A stretch of DNA of 35,714 nucleotides, taken from contig CANJOS010000013.1 of NCBI GenBank assembly GCA_947476015.1, positions 1 to 35,714 of the forward strand. Reading direction: 5' to 3'. This stretch comes from Comamonadaceae bacterium. GTDB taxonomy: Bacteria > Pseudomonadota > Gammaproteobacteria > Burkholderiales > Burkholderiaceae_C. Made by a program: the position numbers and the translations under genes. The notes under the pieces were generated by a model. That model was not told the origin of the DNA. It was given only the letters and a program-made list of their open reading frames with translations, and searched no databases. Numbering within the stretch: position 1 is the stretch's first letter; every line of letters begins with the position of its first letter. Shown here piece after piece: positions 19,401 to 27,871 of the stretch.

Positions 19401-20496
19401 CGCCATGAAAAACACCTTTGGCGCCCCCGCCCCCCCCTTTGTTGGCGTCTGTGTACAACAAGCTGACGTTCCCGCCAGGCCAATGCAAGCCATTCGGGGT
19501 GTCAAAGCTTAAACCTTGTGTCGAAAAATCAAAGCCGTTGTCAAGTGACTTGACAGAAACACGCCCTGCAATGGTTTTGAAAGACAGCGCATCAAGCTCC
19601 GGGCTCAGTTGCGCTTTTGCGTTCTCAAGAAAAAGATCTGCAGTGCCTTGCTGGATGTCGCCGCGAGAAAGGTCTAACCACATTCGCAATGCGCCTTGAC
19701 CTTCTGTGGCATTGATTTTCCATGGCAGATGGGGACCGAGCTTTGACAAGTCAACATCTGGAAATTCGGCATGAATTTGGCCATTCCAATCTTTCACGCG
19801 ACCGGGATGCGTGGACAAAAGATGGCGGCGAATGTCGCCCATGAAAACAAAGCGATCGCCCCATCCCGAGGGTGGGGCAGCATCCAACCGCCATTGGTGA
19901 TGCCGAGCAGAATTTTGCAAAACCCACGAAACGTCCGTCAAATTCAAGGTGGGCTTGTTCCGTTGTAGCGGGTCAAATTCGTCGGTCCAGTTCACCGTGC
20001 CGCGTTGAATGACGATTTCTTTTTGCGCGAAAATCCAATCGGCCGCAGCAGAGTCTTGGGTGTTGTCCTGTTTCAGGGACAAGCCCGCGATTCGCCATTC
20101 CCCGTTTTCTGTGCGTCGAATGTCCAGCGAGGGTGATTCAATGACCAACTGTTCGACGCCCAAGCTCATCACGGAGCGAATGCTGATGGCAAAGATCACT
20201 TTGGGCAAAGTGAGCGCTTGTCGGCCTTCAGGATCCAACAGGCTGAGGTCATGAATTTCAAAGGTAGGCATCCACCCTGAAGAAACGGCCACTAAGCCGC
20301 GCATTTTCACAGGAACTCCCAGGGTTTGGCTGGCCAAACTCTCGAGTTTCGGCCTGAAGTCTTCAATTCGCGGCACAATCCAAAAATGCAAAGCGGCCCA
20401 ACCCATTCCCAAAACGAAACCTGTGGCCAACAACAGCCATGCGGCAAGACGCAGGCCGGCGCTGACTATTTTGGACAACGAGGAAAAATTCAGCAT
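16444..20496 (-). CDS. YhdP/AsmA-like large envelope protein (TIGR02099-type)
   Basis: 1350 aa, N-terminal TM, VPVKMRGLVAVSSGWMPTFEIHDLSLLDPEGR, C-terminal FTIDGTWSDPKVTKVS. Confidence 0.88.
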   Translation of the reverse strand: MLNFSSLSKIVSAGLRLAAWLLLATGFVLGMGWAALHFWIVPRIEDFRPKLESLASQTLGVPVKMRGLVAVSSGWMPTFEIHDLSLLDPEGRQALTLPKVIFAISIRSVMSLGVEQLVIESPSLDIRRTENGEWRIAGLSLKQDNTQDSAAADWIFAQKEIVIQRGTVNWTDEFDPLQRNKPTLNLTDVSWVLQNSARHHQWRLDAAPPSGWGDRFVFMGDIRRHLLSTHPGRVKDWNGQIHAEFPDVDLSKLGPHLPWKINATEGQGALRMWLDLSRGDIQQGTADLFLENAKAQLSPELDALSFKTIAGRVSVKSLDNGFDFSTQGLSFDTPNGLHWPGGNVSLLYTDANKGGGGGAKGVFHGDKLDLLALRNIALQLPLPAMARQTLREHKFSGQVNPLHVEWTEQNAAQGKRFDIHAAHGRFEGFSLEGGKAGTSAENWPGIENANISFEVTPEGGLFKASIEKGALSINKVFEDPRIPLDKLQASLKWQKIQGQLLVPEWQLSLSNPDLSGEWHGQWKPSPLPGSLGILDLQGGISRADASRVHRYLPLSVPQAVRDYIRSAVTKGEVQGVNVKVKGDLQNLPFANAKEGEFKFAGRIKDVQYAYVPTTTSHAGQNTNTAPTWPAMNSLSGELVLDRLSLRINNASGRWGNVPFNQIKADIPNLSNRLVVNVQGESKANANLVLNELRLSPVNDMLSGALSQVDGTGQVNSRLKLSLPLAELEKSSVQGSVSLNNNDIRFQAMLPVFERSQGTLNFNESGFTLMGVTAQFLGGAVKLEGGSKKLPPGSSEANPLLRIQGQASAIGMREAKEIPILSMLAQHATGATSYTASLGFKGGQSELSVQSQLQGLALHLPSPLNKKAEDAVAIKFENSIQNVNSVSSGQALRDQVQIQWGRSLSANYVRDLSGNEPRVLNGRWQIGEPSNATLPGPDAGVAAFFNLPLFSVDDWLQVFSPPKSSQASNTPPTSKLSASTQAYLPTRMTLKANELVLQGRRLNQVVGSGSREGFLWRANLDAREFSGYLEYRQPHLQNSGRIYARLARLNLPPSADQAVESMLEESPLTIPALDIVVDELELRGKKLGRVEIEAVNTDAALARNSAGREWRLNKLNITVPEASFKASGKWITSRDGKLQANTEMNFKLDVADAGDLLNRLGTKDALRGGAGKLEGNVNWQGSPLTLHYPSMNGRINVNMGRGQFLQAEPGVAKLLGVLSLQALPRRLLLDFRDVFSAGFAFDTLRGDAVIQQGVASTRNLQMKGVNAVVQMEGSSDIARETQNLRVLVLPEVDAGTASLLAGIALNPAIGLSTFLAQLILKQPISRLNTQEFTIDGTWSDPKVTKVSSSAP

Positions 20497-20569
20497 TCGA
20501 TGGGTAATTTCAGACAGATAGATCTAGGCAGAGAATTATGACCGCCATCGACCCCTTTGAGACACGAAA

Positions 20570-23299
20570 TTGATGGAATCAAAGTTGCCCCCGCCCCTGT
20601 CTCAGGGATCGCGTTTCTTTCAACGCCTTCAAAGGCGTTATGCGGATGTTTTTGCCAGCTTGCCGCAGGGCAACCCCGACCGCCAGTTGTTGTCACAGGC
20701 CTATGCGCAGCTTCGAGCACAGGGCCACGATGTTGGCGCTGCCCTCCGAATGCTTCGCCAATGGACCATGTCCCGCCTTCTCATACTCGATTGTGAACAC
20801 GATGCGAGTTTAGAAACCATCACATCCAGCGTCACTTCTTTGGCTGAATTCGCTTTGGATGAAGCCTGCCGTCAGGCCTTTCTCGACCTTGATGCAAGGC
20901 ATGGCCCGCCTTTGACAAAAGCGGGTCAAAGGGCTGAGTTTTGGGTCATTGGCATGGGCAAACTGGGCGCAAGAGAGCTCAATGTTTCCAGTGACATCGA
21001 CCTGATCTACGTCTATGACGAAGATGGCGAAACAACTGGCAACGCGCAAGGTGCGGGTCTAATTTCGGCGCATGACTATTTCAGTCGTGTTGTCAAAGCC
21101 ATTTACACATTGATAGGGGACACCACCGAGCATGGCTTTGTGTTTAGAGTCGATCTGGCATTGAGACCCAATGGCAACTCAGGCCCCAGCGTTGTTTCCT
21201 TGGAGGCGCTGGAAGAATATCTTTTGGTGCAAGGCAGAGAGTGGGAGCGATTTGCATGGATGAAAAGCCGGGTGATCGCACCTTTCAGCGCCCTTGAGCG
21301 TGGCTCTGCGGTGAGTTTGCGTTCAGTGATTCTGCCCTTTGTTTTTAGGCGATATCTCGACTACAACGTGTTTGAGTCCTTGAGAACCTTGCACCAACAA
21401 ATTCGCGACCATGCCGCCAAACGAAGCGCGGGCCATCCTGAGCGGGCCAACGACGTGAAACTGTCGCGGGGAGGCATTCGTGAAATTGAATTCACCGTTC
21501 AGCTTTTGCAAGTCGTGCGCGGAGGACAATTTCCAGAGCTTCGAACCCGACCCACCTTGGATGCTTTAAAGCGGGTGGCCAAGGCAGGCTTGATGCCTGT
21601 TGAAACTGCCAATGCATTGGCCAAGGCCTATGTGTTCTTGCGAAAAGTAGAGCACCGTATTCAGTATCTGGATGATCAGCAAACACATGTTTTGCCCACA
21701 CAAGATCAAGACCTGCAATGGATCGCCCTGACCTTGGGCTATGCAGACAGTTGTGACTTTTTAACGGACCTGGACGCTCACCGCGAAATCGTGGCGCATG
21801 AGTTTGATATTTTATTGGGCGGAGACCGTGAGTGCAAAGGCTGTCAAACCCCGGCTGCTCGCGTTCGCCCTGAGTTAGAGGCGGTCCTTGATTTATTTGA
21901 AGGCGAAGCGCGGCAACGCTTGGCGCATTGGCAAGACAGCCCCAAGGTGAAGGGCTTGCGAGATGACGCGAGATCCCGCTTGTTGCGGCTCCTACAGCGC
22001 ACAGCACAATGGCTTCAAGAGGGCCGAGTGGAAGAAGCGGCCGTGGTCAGAATGGCTGACTGGATGGAGCCGTTGATGCGGCGTGAAAGTTATTTGGCCA
22101 TGATGCTAGAGCGACCGGCGGTGCATGAGCGCTTGCTTCGTTTGCTGGGTGCGGCTAAATGGCCGGCACGTTATTTGGTTCAACACCCCGGGGTCATTGA
22201 TGAACTTGCGGGGGGTGATGTGCTCAAGCAGCGTTTTGTCAGCCAAGACTTTGAGGCCGAATTGCAAGAGCGCAGAGTTGCATTAAAGCGTTCAGGCGAA
22301 GATGATGAAGAAAATTTATTGAACCTTCTCCGGCGTGCTTTGCACGCCGAGGTTTTCAGAACGCTGGCCCGAGACGTTGAGGGTGAACTCACGGTGGAGC
22401 AAGTGGCCGATGATCTCAGTGCCATGGCAGATGCCGTATTGCGCGTAACAGCCCAGTGGTGCTGGTCTTGTTTGAAAAATCGTCACCGAGAAACGCCACA
22501 AATCGCCATCATTGCCTACGGCAAATTGGGGGGCAAGGAGCTGGGTTATGGCAGCGATCTGGACATTGTGTTTGTTTATGAAGACCAAGATGACCGGGCG
22601 CAAGAGGCCTATGCTTCTTTTGTCAGAAAGCTGATCAATTGGTTGACAGTGAAAACGGCGGAAGGTGACTTGTTTGAAATTGACACCGCCTTGCGACCCA
22701 ATGGCGGCGCAGGTCTGCTGGTTACGACCTTTGATGCGTATGCAGATTACCAGCAGCAACGTGGCAGCAATACGGCTTGGACTTGGGAGCACCAAGCCAT
22801 GACGCGTGCGCGTTTTGTCATGGGTGATGAGGCGATGAAAGGCCGTTTTGACAAGGTAAGAAATGCCGTGATCAGTGCCCCCCGTGATGCAGCCGCATTG
22901 CAGTCAGAAATCGTAACCATGCGCAAGCGAGTGAGTGCCGCACACCCTGTCAAAGCGACCTTGTTCGATGTGAAACACAGCGCGGGCGGCATGGTTGACG
23001 TGGAGTTTGCGGTTCAGTATTTGGTTCTGATGTACACCGGTACGCATCCAGAGTTGGCCGAGAATGTGGGCAACATCGCGCTGTTGCAAAAGGCTGAGCA
23101 GGTGGGGTTATTGCCGCGCGGCGTGGGCTTGGCCGCGGCCACCGCCTACAGAGAGCTGCGCCGAGTTCAGCACAAAGCCCGACTGAATGAAGAACCAACC
23201 CAAGTAAATGCGCCTCAATTGCAGGCCCAAAGACTGGCGGTTTTGGCCTTGTGGAAGGCCGTTTTCGGCGAGGATGCCGGCCACGCCAAGAACGCGTGA
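20570..23299 (+). CDS. glnE: bifunctional glutamine-synthetase adenylyltransferase/deadenylyltransferase
   Basis: FWVIGMGKLGARELNVSSDIDLIYVYDEDGET, RGGIREIEFTVQLLQVVRGG, IIAYGKLGGKELGYGSDLDIVFVYED, DTALRPNGGAGLLVTTF, GGMVDVEFAVQYLVL. Confidence 0.97.
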   Translation: MMESKLPPPLSQGSRFFQRLQRRYADVFASLPQGNPDRQLLSQAYAQLRAQGHDVGAALRMLRQWTMSRLLILDCEHDASLETITSSVTSLAEFALDEACRQAFLDLDARHGPPLTKAGQRAEFWVIGMGKLGARELNVSSDIDLIYVYDEDGETTGNAQGAGLISAHDYFSRVVKAIYTLIGDTTEHGFVFRVDLALRPNGNSGPSVVSLEALEEYLLVQGREWERFAWMKSRVIAPFSALERGSAVSLRSVILPFVFRRYLDYNVFESLRTLHQQIRDHAAKRSAGHPERANDVKLSRGGIREIEFTVQLLQVVRGGQFPELRTRPTLDALKRVAKAGLMPVETANALAKAYVFLRKVEHRIQYLDDQQTHVLPTQDQDLQWIALTLGYADSCDFLTDLDAHREIVAHEFDILLGGDRECKGCQTPAARVRPELEAVLDLFEGEARQRLAHWQDSPKVKGLRDDARSRLLRLLQRTAQWLQEGRVEEAAVVRMADWMEPLMRRESYLAMMLERPAVHERLLRLLGAAKWPARYLVQHPGVIDELAGGDVLKQRFVSQDFEAELQERRVALKRSGEDDEENLLNLLRRALHAEVFRTLARDVEGELTVEQVADDLSAMADAVLRVTAQWCWSCLKNRHRETPQIAIIAYGKLGGKELGYGSDLDIVFVYEDQDDRAQEAYASFVRKLINWLTVKTAEGDLFEIDTALRPNGGAGLLVTTFDAYADYQQQRGSNTAWTWEHQAMTRARFVMGDEAMKGRFDKVRNAVISAPRDAAALQSEIVTMRKRVSAAHPVKATLFDVKHSAGGMVDVEFAVQYLVLMYTGTHPELAENVGNIALLQKAEQVGLLPRGVGLAAATAYRELRRVQHKARLNEEPTQVNAPQLQAQRLAVLALWKAVFGEDAGHAKNA

Positions 23300-23323
23300 C
23301 AAGGACAGAAATTAGAAGTAAAC

Positions 23324-23333
23324 TGACCGGTCA
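23324..23333. promoter_or_regulatory. perfect palindrome TGACCGGTCA upstream of the gpx-led operon, possible operator
   Basis: Direct sequence; in the 55-nt gap between glnE stop and gpx start. Confidence 0.4.
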
Positions 23334-23354
23334 CAAAACAGAACGGGCAGTTCA

Positions 23355-23936
23355 ATGACAAATTTCAAAGCTTTTCGATATGCATCGATGGTTTGCTGTT
23401 TTTACTTCTCGCAAGCGGTCTGGGCTCAGAGCGGGCCCAGTTCCGCGGCATGCCCCGCCCTTCTAAATCACAGTTTCCCTCGCCTACAAGACGAGAAGCC
23501 TCAGTCGCTTTGTCAATACAGTGGCAAGGTGATTTTGGTGGTGAACACAGCCAGTTATTGCGGATTCACATCGCAATATAAAGGCTTGGAGACGCTTTAT
23601 GGCAAATACAAAGACAAAGGGCTGGTGATTCTGGGGTTTCCGTCCAATGACTTTGCGCAAGAAAAAAACAGCAACCAAGAAATTGCAGACTTTTGCGAAA
23701 ACACGTTTGGTGTGAAATTCCCCATGTTCACAAAAACCTCGGTGACGGGCGATGCGGCAGTTCCATTTTTCAAACAGTTGGCAGTTGACCCCGGGCAACG
23801 CCCCAAATGGAATTTTTACAAATACCTCATCGGCCGCGATGGCAAGCTGATTGACAGCTACAACAGCATGACCAGTCCAGACAGCCGGTCTATCGTGCAG
23901 GCCATCGAAAAAAGTTTGGCTGCAAAAGCGCTTTGA
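23355..23936 (+). CDS. glutathione peroxidase family protein with N-terminal signal sequence
   Basis: MTNFKAFRYASMVCCFYFSQAVWAQS signal-like N-terminus; GKVILVVNTASYCGFTSQYKGLETLYGKYKDKGLVILGFPSNDFAQEKNSNQEIADFC; WNFYKYLIGRDGK. Confidence 0.94.
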   Translation: MTNFKAFRYASMVCCFYFSQAVWAQSGPSSAACPALLNHSFPRLQDEKPQSLCQYSGKVILVVNTASYCGFTSQYKGLETLYGKYKDKGLVILGFPSNDFAQEKNSNQEIADFCENTFGVKFPMFTKTSVTGDAAVPFFKQLAVDPGQRPKWNFYKYLIGRDGKLIDSYNSMTSPDSRSIVQAIEKSLAAKAL

Positions 23937-25291
23937 CCATCTGCCCTCAAGGCCGAACTGAAAGTCATTCCACCCCGTTCACAGCGAGAAAGCATTTGAA
24001 CTACAAAAAAATAGCCATTGTGGGTTCAGGTGTTTCGGGCCTGGCAGTTGCACACAGCCTCACAGGCCAAGCCGACATCACCTTGTTTGAAGCGGCAGAT
24101 TACTTTGGCGGACATGCCCATACGGTGGACATCAGCTTGCCCACTTCGGCGGGCATGGTGACCCACGGTGTCGACACCGGTTTTTTGGTATTCAATGAGA
24201 GAACGTATCCCAATTTAATCAACCTGTTTGCTGAGTTGGGGGTGGAAACCGCCTTGTCTGACATGTCTTTCTCCGTTCAAGTGCCGAAAGTTTGGGGTCA
24301 AGAAAGCTTGGAGTGGAGTGGCAGTAGTTTAGACACCGTTTTTGCACAACGCAAAAATATCTTGCGCCCCAAATTTTTAAAGATGTTGGCAGATGTGCTC
24401 CGCTTCAATCAGTTGTGCACACGCATAGCTGAGCAAGAAAAAGAAGCGGAGATGCGTCAACCACTGTCCCTGTTTTTAAAACAACATGGTTTCAGTGATG
24501 AATTCAAGCAGTGGTATTTTTTGCCCATGATGGGCTGCATTTGGAGTTGCCCCACCGATCAGATGTTGGCCTTTCCAGTGGCCACCATGATTCGGTTTTG
24601 CCACAACCATGGCTTGATTCAAGTGAGCAACCGACCAAGATGGTTCACGGTGAGGGGCGGCTCACGAAATTATGTTCAAAAGATCGTCAACGGAATTGCT
24701 GACAAACGCCTGAGCACGCCCGTTGAACTGATTGAAAGAGATGAAAGCGGCGTTCGCGTAGTGACAGCAGGCCAAGCTGAGAGATTTGATGAGGTGGTGT
24801 TGTGCACGCATTCAGATCAAGCCTTGAAAATGTTGCGAAGCCCCAGCAATGAAGAGAGCGCCATCCTTTCAGCGATTCGCTACCAAGACAACGTGGCCGT
24901 CTTGCATACCGACGAAAAAGTGCTGCCCACTCGACGCAAAGCATGGGCTGCCTGGAACTACGAGCGCGCAGAAAATGACACCCAAGAAAGTGCGCGCGTG
25001 TGCTTGCACTATTTGCTCAATAAATTACAGCCCCTGCCTTTTGATCAAGCCGTGGTGGTCTCCTTGAATCCTGCCAAAGACATCGAGCCAAGCAAAGTCA
25101 TTCGTCGCCTTGACTATGCACACCCCGTGTTTGATTTGGCTGCCATGGATGCACAGAAGCGAATGACCCACATTCAAGGACAACAAAACACCTGGTATGC
25201 CGGTGCCTGGATGGGCTACGGCTTTCATGAGGACGGCTTGAAGGCGGGCTTGTCTGTGGCGAGGGCATTGTTGTTGAAGGTCAATGCATGA
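23933..25291 (+). CDS. FAD-dependent amine oxidase-like oxidoreductase (start uncertain; TTG at 23996 also plausible)
   Basis: KKIAIVGSGVSGLAVAHSLTGQADITLFEAADYFGGHAHTVDI Rossmann; WYAGAWMGYGFHEDGLKAGLSVARALL C-terminus. Confidence 0.9.
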   Translation: MTICPQGRTESHSTPFTARKHLNYKKIAIVGSGVSGLAVAHSLTGQADITLFEAADYFGGHAHTVDISLPTSAGMVTHGVDTGFLVFNERTYPNLINLFAELGVETALSDMSFSVQVPKVWGQESLEWSGSSLDTVFAQRKNILRPKFLKMLADVLRFNQLCTRIAEQEKEAEMRQPLSLFLKQHGFSDEFKQWYFLPMMGCIWSCPTDQMLAFPVATMIRFCHNHGLIQVSNRPRWFTVRGGSRNYVQKIVNGIADKRLSTPVELIERDESGVRVVTAGQAERFDEVVLCTHSDQALKMLRSPSNEESAILSAIRYQDNVAVLHTDEKVLPTRRKAWAAWNYERAENDTQESARVCLHYLLNKLQPLPFDQAVVVSLNPAKDIEPSKVIRRLDYAHPVFDLAAMDAQKRMTHIQGQQNTWYAGAWMGYGFHEDGLKAGLSVARALLLKVNA

Positions 25292-26118
25292 CAGCGTGTG
25301 GCATCAAAATTGGGCGAGGCCAAATTCGCCATGTTCGTTTGCGTCCCACGCGCCATGCATTCAACTATGGTGCGTATTTTTTGATGTTGCCCATGCGCCA
25401 TCTTCAAAAACTGCAGAAGGAAGCAGGCCCTTTAGTGACTTCCGATTTGCCAATCAATCGAAGGGGACTCCTGTCATTTCATGACACCGATCACGGTGAC
25501 GGAAGAACTGTGGCGCAAGGGGGTGCCTTGGGCTGGCTAGAGTCACTCTTGGCGCAAGAAAATATCCAAGATGCGTTGGGCGAGATTTGGCTTCAAACAT
25601 TTCCACGCGTGATGGGCTACACCTTCAAGCCGGTCAGCTTCTGGTATTGCCACCGGCAAGACAACAGTTTGGCGGCTGTGGTGGCCGAAGTGCACAACAC
25701 GTTTGGCGAGCGGCATTGCTATTTATTGCCAGCACCGCAATGGGGTCATACGCAAGAGGCAGAAAAGGTCTTTCATGTTTCGCCTTTTTGCCGAGCGACA
25801 GGCCAATATCAATTCAGATTCATGCAGACGCAATTGAAAGGCCTAGAAAGACTGGTTGCAAGAGTCGATCACGATGATGAGGCCGGGCCCTTGATTCAAA
25901 CCAGCATCAGTGGTGTCATGACGCCTGCCTCAAGCGCTGAAATATGGCGCACATTTTGGCGTTATCCGCTGTTCACCTTTTCTGTGATCTTTCGCATTCA
26001 TTGGCACGCCTTGTTGCTTTGGCTCAAGAGTGTTCCCTTTATCACCAAGCCAGAGCCACCCGTCGAAAGGGTGACGCGTGCTCAAAAACCAACTCCCGTT
26101 ATTTCTAAGCTCCGATAA
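25288..26118 (+). CDS. DUF1365 family protein
   Basis: GQIRHVRLRPTRHAFNYGAYFLMLPMRHL, FKPVSFWYCHRQDNSLAAVVAEVHNTFGERHCYLL, KVFHVSPFC; 4-nt ATGA overlap with upstream CDS. Confidence 0.92.
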   Translation: MTACGIKIGRGQIRHVRLRPTRHAFNYGAYFLMLPMRHLQKLQKEAGPLVTSDLPINRRGLLSFHDTDHGDGRTVAQGGALGWLESLLAQENIQDALGEIWLQTFPRVMGYTFKPVSFWYCHRQDNSLAAVVAEVHNTFGERHCYLLPAPQWGHTQEAEKVFHVSPFCRATGQYQFRFMQTQLKGLERLVARVDHDDEAGPLIQTSISGVMTPASSAEIWRTFWRYPLFTFSVIFRIHWHALLLWLKSVPFITKPEPPVERVTRAQKPTPVISKLR

Positions 26119-26120
26119 AG

Positions 26121-27347
26121 ATGAATACTTCTACTTCTCAAGAATCCAGTGCAGGACTGAGTTCAGCGCCGATTGCCGCGCGCCGTGTTTTGCGTTTGCT
26201 CGAGAAAATTGAGCACGGCACCTTGACCCTTCAATTTCCAGACCGCAGTACCAAGGTTTATGGCAATTCGTCTTTGCCGCATGCCGCCATCAGCTTGAAC
26301 AATTGGAACGTTTTTTCTGCGAGCATGAAATCAGGCGACATTGGATTTGCTGAAACCTACATGGCGGGCGATTGGAGCACGCCGTCCTTGAGCGACTTGT
26401 TGCGGGTGATGATTCAAAACAGACGCGCGGTTGACGACCTTATTTATGGTTCCTGGTGGGGGCGCTTGGCCTACCGCGTTCGGCACTTGCTGAACCGCAA
26501 TCACAAAGCGAATAGCCGCAAAAACATTCATGCCCACTACGACTTGGGAAATGCTTTTTACGAGTTGTGGTTAGACGACACCATGAACTATTCATCGGCG
26601 CTCTTTGAGGGCGATTACGCGCAAAGCATGGGCGATGCACAGCGTGCAAAAGTGCGACGCGCCTTGCGCATGACCGATGTTGACCTGGGTTCACGGGTGC
26701 TGGAAATTGGGTGTGGATGGGGCGCCTTGGCAGAGATGGCCACCCTTGATTTTGGTGCCAGCGTCACCGGTGTGACCTTGTCCACAGAGCAACTTGATTT
26801 TGCCAAAGCCAGAATGTCATGGAACGGCAAATCAGCGCAGGCAGACTTGCGCCTGCAAGACTACCGAGACATCAGTGATGGCCCGTTTGACGCGGTTTGC
26901 TCCATCGAAATGATTGAAGCGGTAGGACAAGCCTACTGGCCCACTTACTTTCAAACGGTGAGCAAGTTGCTGAAACCGGGCGGTAAAGCTTGTATTCAAA
27001 GCATTGTGATTGATGACGCTTTGTTTGATCGTTATGTGAAGTCAACGGACTTTATTCAGCAATACATTTTCCCCGGAGGCTGCTTGCCCAGCCCTTCAGA
27101 ATTCAGAAAACAAGCGCGCATGGCGGGTTTGGAAGTGATTGATGAATTGAAATTTGGCGCTGACTATGCAGAAACCCTGCGCAGATGGCGGCACGAATTC
27201 ATGGCCCATGAAAAGCAAGTGATGACGCTGGGCTTTGACACCCAATTTTTGCGTTTATGGGAGTTCTACCTTGCCTATTGTGAGGCCGCTTTTGACGAGG
27301 CCAATACCGACGTGATTCAGTTCACATTGCAAAAGCGCGCAACATGA
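26121..27347 (+). CDS. cyclopropane-fatty-acid-synthase-like SAM methyltransferase
   Basis: NIHAHYDLGNAFYELWLDDTMNYSSALFEG, VLEIGCGWGALAEMA, GVTLSTEQLDFAKARM, CSIEMIEAVGQAYWPTYFQTV, DFIQQYIFPGGCLPS. Confidence 0.95.
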   Translation: MNTSTSQESSAGLSSAPIAARRVLRLLEKIEHGTLTLQFPDRSTKVYGNSSLPHAAISLNNWNVFSASMKSGDIGFAETYMAGDWSTPSLSDLLRVMIQNRRAVDDLIYGSWWGRLAYRVRHLLNRNHKANSRKNIHAHYDLGNAFYELWLDDTMNYSSALFEGDYAQSMGDAQRAKVRRALRMTDVDLGSRVLEIGCGWGALAEMATLDFGASVTGVTLSTEQLDFAKARMSWNGKSAQADLRLQDYRDISDGPFDAVCSIEMIEAVGQAYWPTYFQTVSKLLKPGGKACIQSIVIDDALFDRYVKSTDFIQQYIFPGGCLPSPSEFRKQARMAGLEVIDELKFGADYAETLRRWRHEFMAHEKQVMTLGFDTQFLRLWEFYLAYCEAAFDEANTDVIQFTLQKRAT

Positions 27348-27871
27348 AACGGACGGGCGTTACAGGTGCCATGCTGATCGCAGCCTTGCTGCTGATCCCC
27401 GTCACAGCAAGGGCCAGCGAGGCCATCTTGCCGGGCTCGAAGCCGTCTGCCGTTCAGCGTTTGAAAATTTGGGGCTTTGAAATTTACGATGCGCGTTTGT
27501 GGACATCACCAGGCTTTTTCGTTCATCAATATGCAAGTCAAACCTTTGGTTTGGAGGTGGTCTACTTGCGGCGGTTTGAGGGTCGTGAACTCGCCAAACA
27601 GTCGATTGAAGCGATGAAAAAAATTGGCACTTTCACGCCTGCACAAGAAAGTGCTTGGTTCAAAGCCATGGACGAAATTTTCCCGAATGTTGCCATAGGG
27701 GATCAGTTGTTCAGCGTTTACAAACCCAATGTTGGCGCTGAGTTTTGGAGTCGTCAGAAACGTTTGGGCAGCGTATCTGATCCCGAATTTGCCAAATTAT
27801 TTTTTGGTATTTGGCTGCACGAGGACACCTCAGTCCCCGCCATTCGACAAGCGTGGAAGAGTTTGCCATGA
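27344..27871 (+). CDS. periplasmic chalcone-isomerase-like protein
   Basis: Signal sequence; LKIWGFEIYDARLWTS, LEVVYLRRFEGRELAKQSIEAMKKIG, FAKLFFGIWLHEDTSVPAIRQAWKSL. Confidence 0.82.
   Translation: MKRTGVTGAMLIAALLLIPVTARASEAILPGSKPSAVQRLKIWGFEIYDARLWTSPGFFVHQYASQTFGLEVVYLRRFEGRELAKQSIEAMKKIGTFTPAQESAWFKAMDEIFPNVAIGDQLFSVYKPNVGAEFWSRQKRLGSVSDPEFAKLFFGIWLHEDTSVPAIRQAWKSLP

Noticed and set aside
19424-19437. C/G homopolymer tracts (C8 at 19430-19437; also C8 at 10801-10808 in the oxidoreductase gene) as phase-variation switches
   Set aside because: Both fall in frame inside intact conserved proteins as Gly codons; no sign of an ON/OFF alternative frame. A sequencing or population indel check would be needed to revive the idea.
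18463-19512. 349-aa + strand ORF antisense to the YhdP-like gene
   Set aside because: Same reasoning: shadow ORF across a coherent 1350-aa CDS.
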